Below are positions 29,200-30,013 of a DNA stretch of 30,013 bases, piece after piece. A program made the translations under genes and the position numbers. The notes below the pieces were generated by a model. That model searched no databases, was not told the DNA's origin, and saw only the letters and a list, made by a program, of their open reading frames with translations. The DNA comes from JBEKVE01 sp049514335 (GTDB taxonomy: Bacteria > Actinomycetota > Acidimicrobiia > Acidimicrobiales > UBA8190), in NCBI GenBank assembly GCA_049514335.1, contig JBEKVE010000029.1:1-30013 (forward strand), read 5' to 3'. The number at the start of each line of letters is the position of its first letter. Positions within the stretch are counted from its first letter, which is position 1.

Positions 29200-29205
29200 A
29201 CGTTA
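29200..29205 (-). promoter_or_regulatory. -10 element, leaderless start of acyl-CoA dehydrogenase 29193
   Basis: The minus strand reads TAACGT, then six bases, then GTG 29193. No ribosome site is present. Confidence 0.42.
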
Positions 29206-29239
29206 ACGACAACCCGGGTGCCCCATCCTGCCGGGAGCC

Positions 29240-29267
29240 GGGGCGGGGGCCGTGCCGCCCCCACCCC
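29240..29267 (-). terminator. Strong hairpin after the diguanylate cyclase gene
   Basis: GGGGCGGGGGC (29240-29250) pairs with GCCCCCACCCC (29257-29267) around a six-base loop, with one mismatch in eleven. It lies 21 bases past the stop of the GGDEF gene and before the promoter of the dehydrogenase. It is the longest stem I noticed in a gap; no T-run. Confidence 0.5.
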
Positions 29268-29287
29268 GTGCTCGTGCCGGCAGTGCC

Positions 29288-30013
29288 TCAGGCGGGTCCA
29301 GGTGCTCGATGCAGTGCGCTCACGATCCGGGCCTTGCCTTCCATCTTGGCCTGGTACATGGCCTGGTCGGCAGCGCGGATCAGGTTGGCGACAGAGGCGT
29401 GGCGGTCGTGGCTGCACGGTGCCACGCCGATGCTGGCGGACATCGTCCGCTCCCCGAACGGCGTGGTGAAGGGTCGGCCCAGTCCGTCGAGGACGCGCTC
29501 GGCGATCTCCACCGCCTGGGCGTCGTCGGCCAGGTCCTCGCAGATGACGAGGAACTCGTCACCGCCGAAGCGGCCCACGGTGTCGGAGGGGCGGACGCAT
29601 TCGGTCAGTCGCTGGGCGATGGCGGTGAGGATGTAGTCACCGGCATCGTGGCCGAGCTCGTCGTTGACCAGCTTGAAGTTGTCGATGTCGATGAACAGCA
29701 CCGCCACGAGGCATTCGCGGCGCCTGACGCGTGCCAGCGCGTGGGCGAGGCGGTCGGTGATGAGGACGCGGTTTGCCGCGCCGGTGAGCGGGTCGTGCAC
29801 CACCTGGTGCGACAGCTGGGCGCTGAGGGCGCGTTCGGCCTCGTAGAGCCGAGCGTTGGCAACAGCGATGGCGGCGTGTTCGGCGAACAGCGACACCGCC
29901 CGCAGGTCGTACTCGCTGTAGGTGTGGCCGGGCGCACCGATGAGGTTGATGACGCCGAGGACCTGGCTCCGGTGCAAGAGGGGGACGCACACCGCGCTCT
30001 CGGTCTCCTGGTG
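29288..30013 (-). CDS. Diguanylate cyclase with GAF and GGDEF domains (5' end outside window)
   Basis: The visible 241 or so residues are open to the window edge, so the start lies beyond 30013. The C-terminal end of a GAF domain is seen (VCVPLLHRSQVLGVINLIGAPGHTYSEYDLRAVSLFAEHAAIAVANARLYE), then a linker helix (ALSAQLSHQVVHDPLTGAANR), then the GGDEF domain with RFGGDEFLVICED, an intact active site, and IGVAPCSHDRHASVANLIRAADQAMYQAK. It makes cyclic di-GMP from two GTP; the GAF domain should sense a ligand or redox state. No RxxD inhibitory site is seen five residues before GGDEF (the residues are RPSDTVGRF, giving R-P-S-D, which sits slightly further away). No EAL domain follows. A strong hairpin lies just downstream. 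Confidence 0.92.
   Translation of the reverse strand, partial: HQETESAVCVPLLHRSQVLGVINLIGAPGHTYSEYDLRAVSLFAEHAAIAVANARLYEAERALSAQLSHQVVHDPLTGAANRVLITDRLAHALARVRRRECLVAVLFIDIDNFKLVNDELGHDAGDYILTAIAQRLTECVRPSDTVGRFGGDEFLVICEDLADDAQAVEIAERVLDGLGRPFTTPFGERTMSASIGVAPCSHDRHASVANLIRAADQAMYQAKMEGKARIVSALHRAPGPA

Overview
The window is very GC-rich, with G/C in almost every third codon position and genes starting with ATG, GTG or TTG. It holds acyl-CoA dehydrogenases, an MptB-type mannosyltransferase remnant, many lipoproteins and many apparently leaderless genes. This suggests a high-GC actinobacterium. Acidimicrobiia would fit best, but that is inferred from gene content and style, not from a marker gene. 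No rRNA, tRNA, CRISPR array, insertion sequence or phage gene is visible. No stretch longer than about 300 bases lacks a gene or gene remnant.

Layout. 60-3543 (minus): a tightly coupled acyl-CoA dehydrogenase / hotdog thioesterase / thiolase-like (TLP1) operon. 3691-5308: an exported protein plus a small two-helix membrane protein with a His/Asp-rich tail, divergent from a lipoprotein. 5346-6850 (minus): a broken MptB-like polyprenol-phosphomannose mannosyltransferase. 6966-9284: small genes (PNPOx-like flavoprotein, acidic protein plus HicA-like protein, lipoprotein, DUF302). 9348-11458 (minus): alpha/beta hydrolase and nitronate monooxygenase. 11608-16698 (plus): GH31 alpha-glucosidase, GNAT acetyltransferase, and an ECF sigma factor fused to a transmembrane helix and a long low-complexity tail. 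16786-18528 (minus): a secreted beta-helix protein with 78-bp internal repeats. 18767-19856: a zinc-ribbon protein divergent from a lipoprotein. 19944-24832 (minus): a four-gene run of phosphoesterase lipoprotein, DUF503, SulP and DHA2-type MFS exporter. 24885-27177 (plus): a possible leader peptide, then a two-subunit GMC oxidoreductase. 27194-29193 (minus): alpha/beta hydrolase and a second acyl-CoA dehydrogenase. 29288-30013 (minus): a GAF-GGDEF diguanylate cyclase cut by the window end.

How the genes fit together. The two acyl-CoA dehydrogenases, the thioesterase, the thiolase-like protein and the hydrolases suggest catabolism of fatty-acyl or other CoA-linked substrates. The GMC pair is likely an FAD dehydrogenase complex. 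The most distinctive items are the membrane-anchored sigma factor, the out-of-frame deletion in the mannosyltransferase, the Asn-to-Gly change at the GMC active site, the apparent leader peptide whose stop overlaps the oxidoreductase start, and the repeated TANNNT hexamers 5-8 bases before start codons, which point to widespread leaderless transcription. I found no clearly new multi-gene defence or biosynthetic system.
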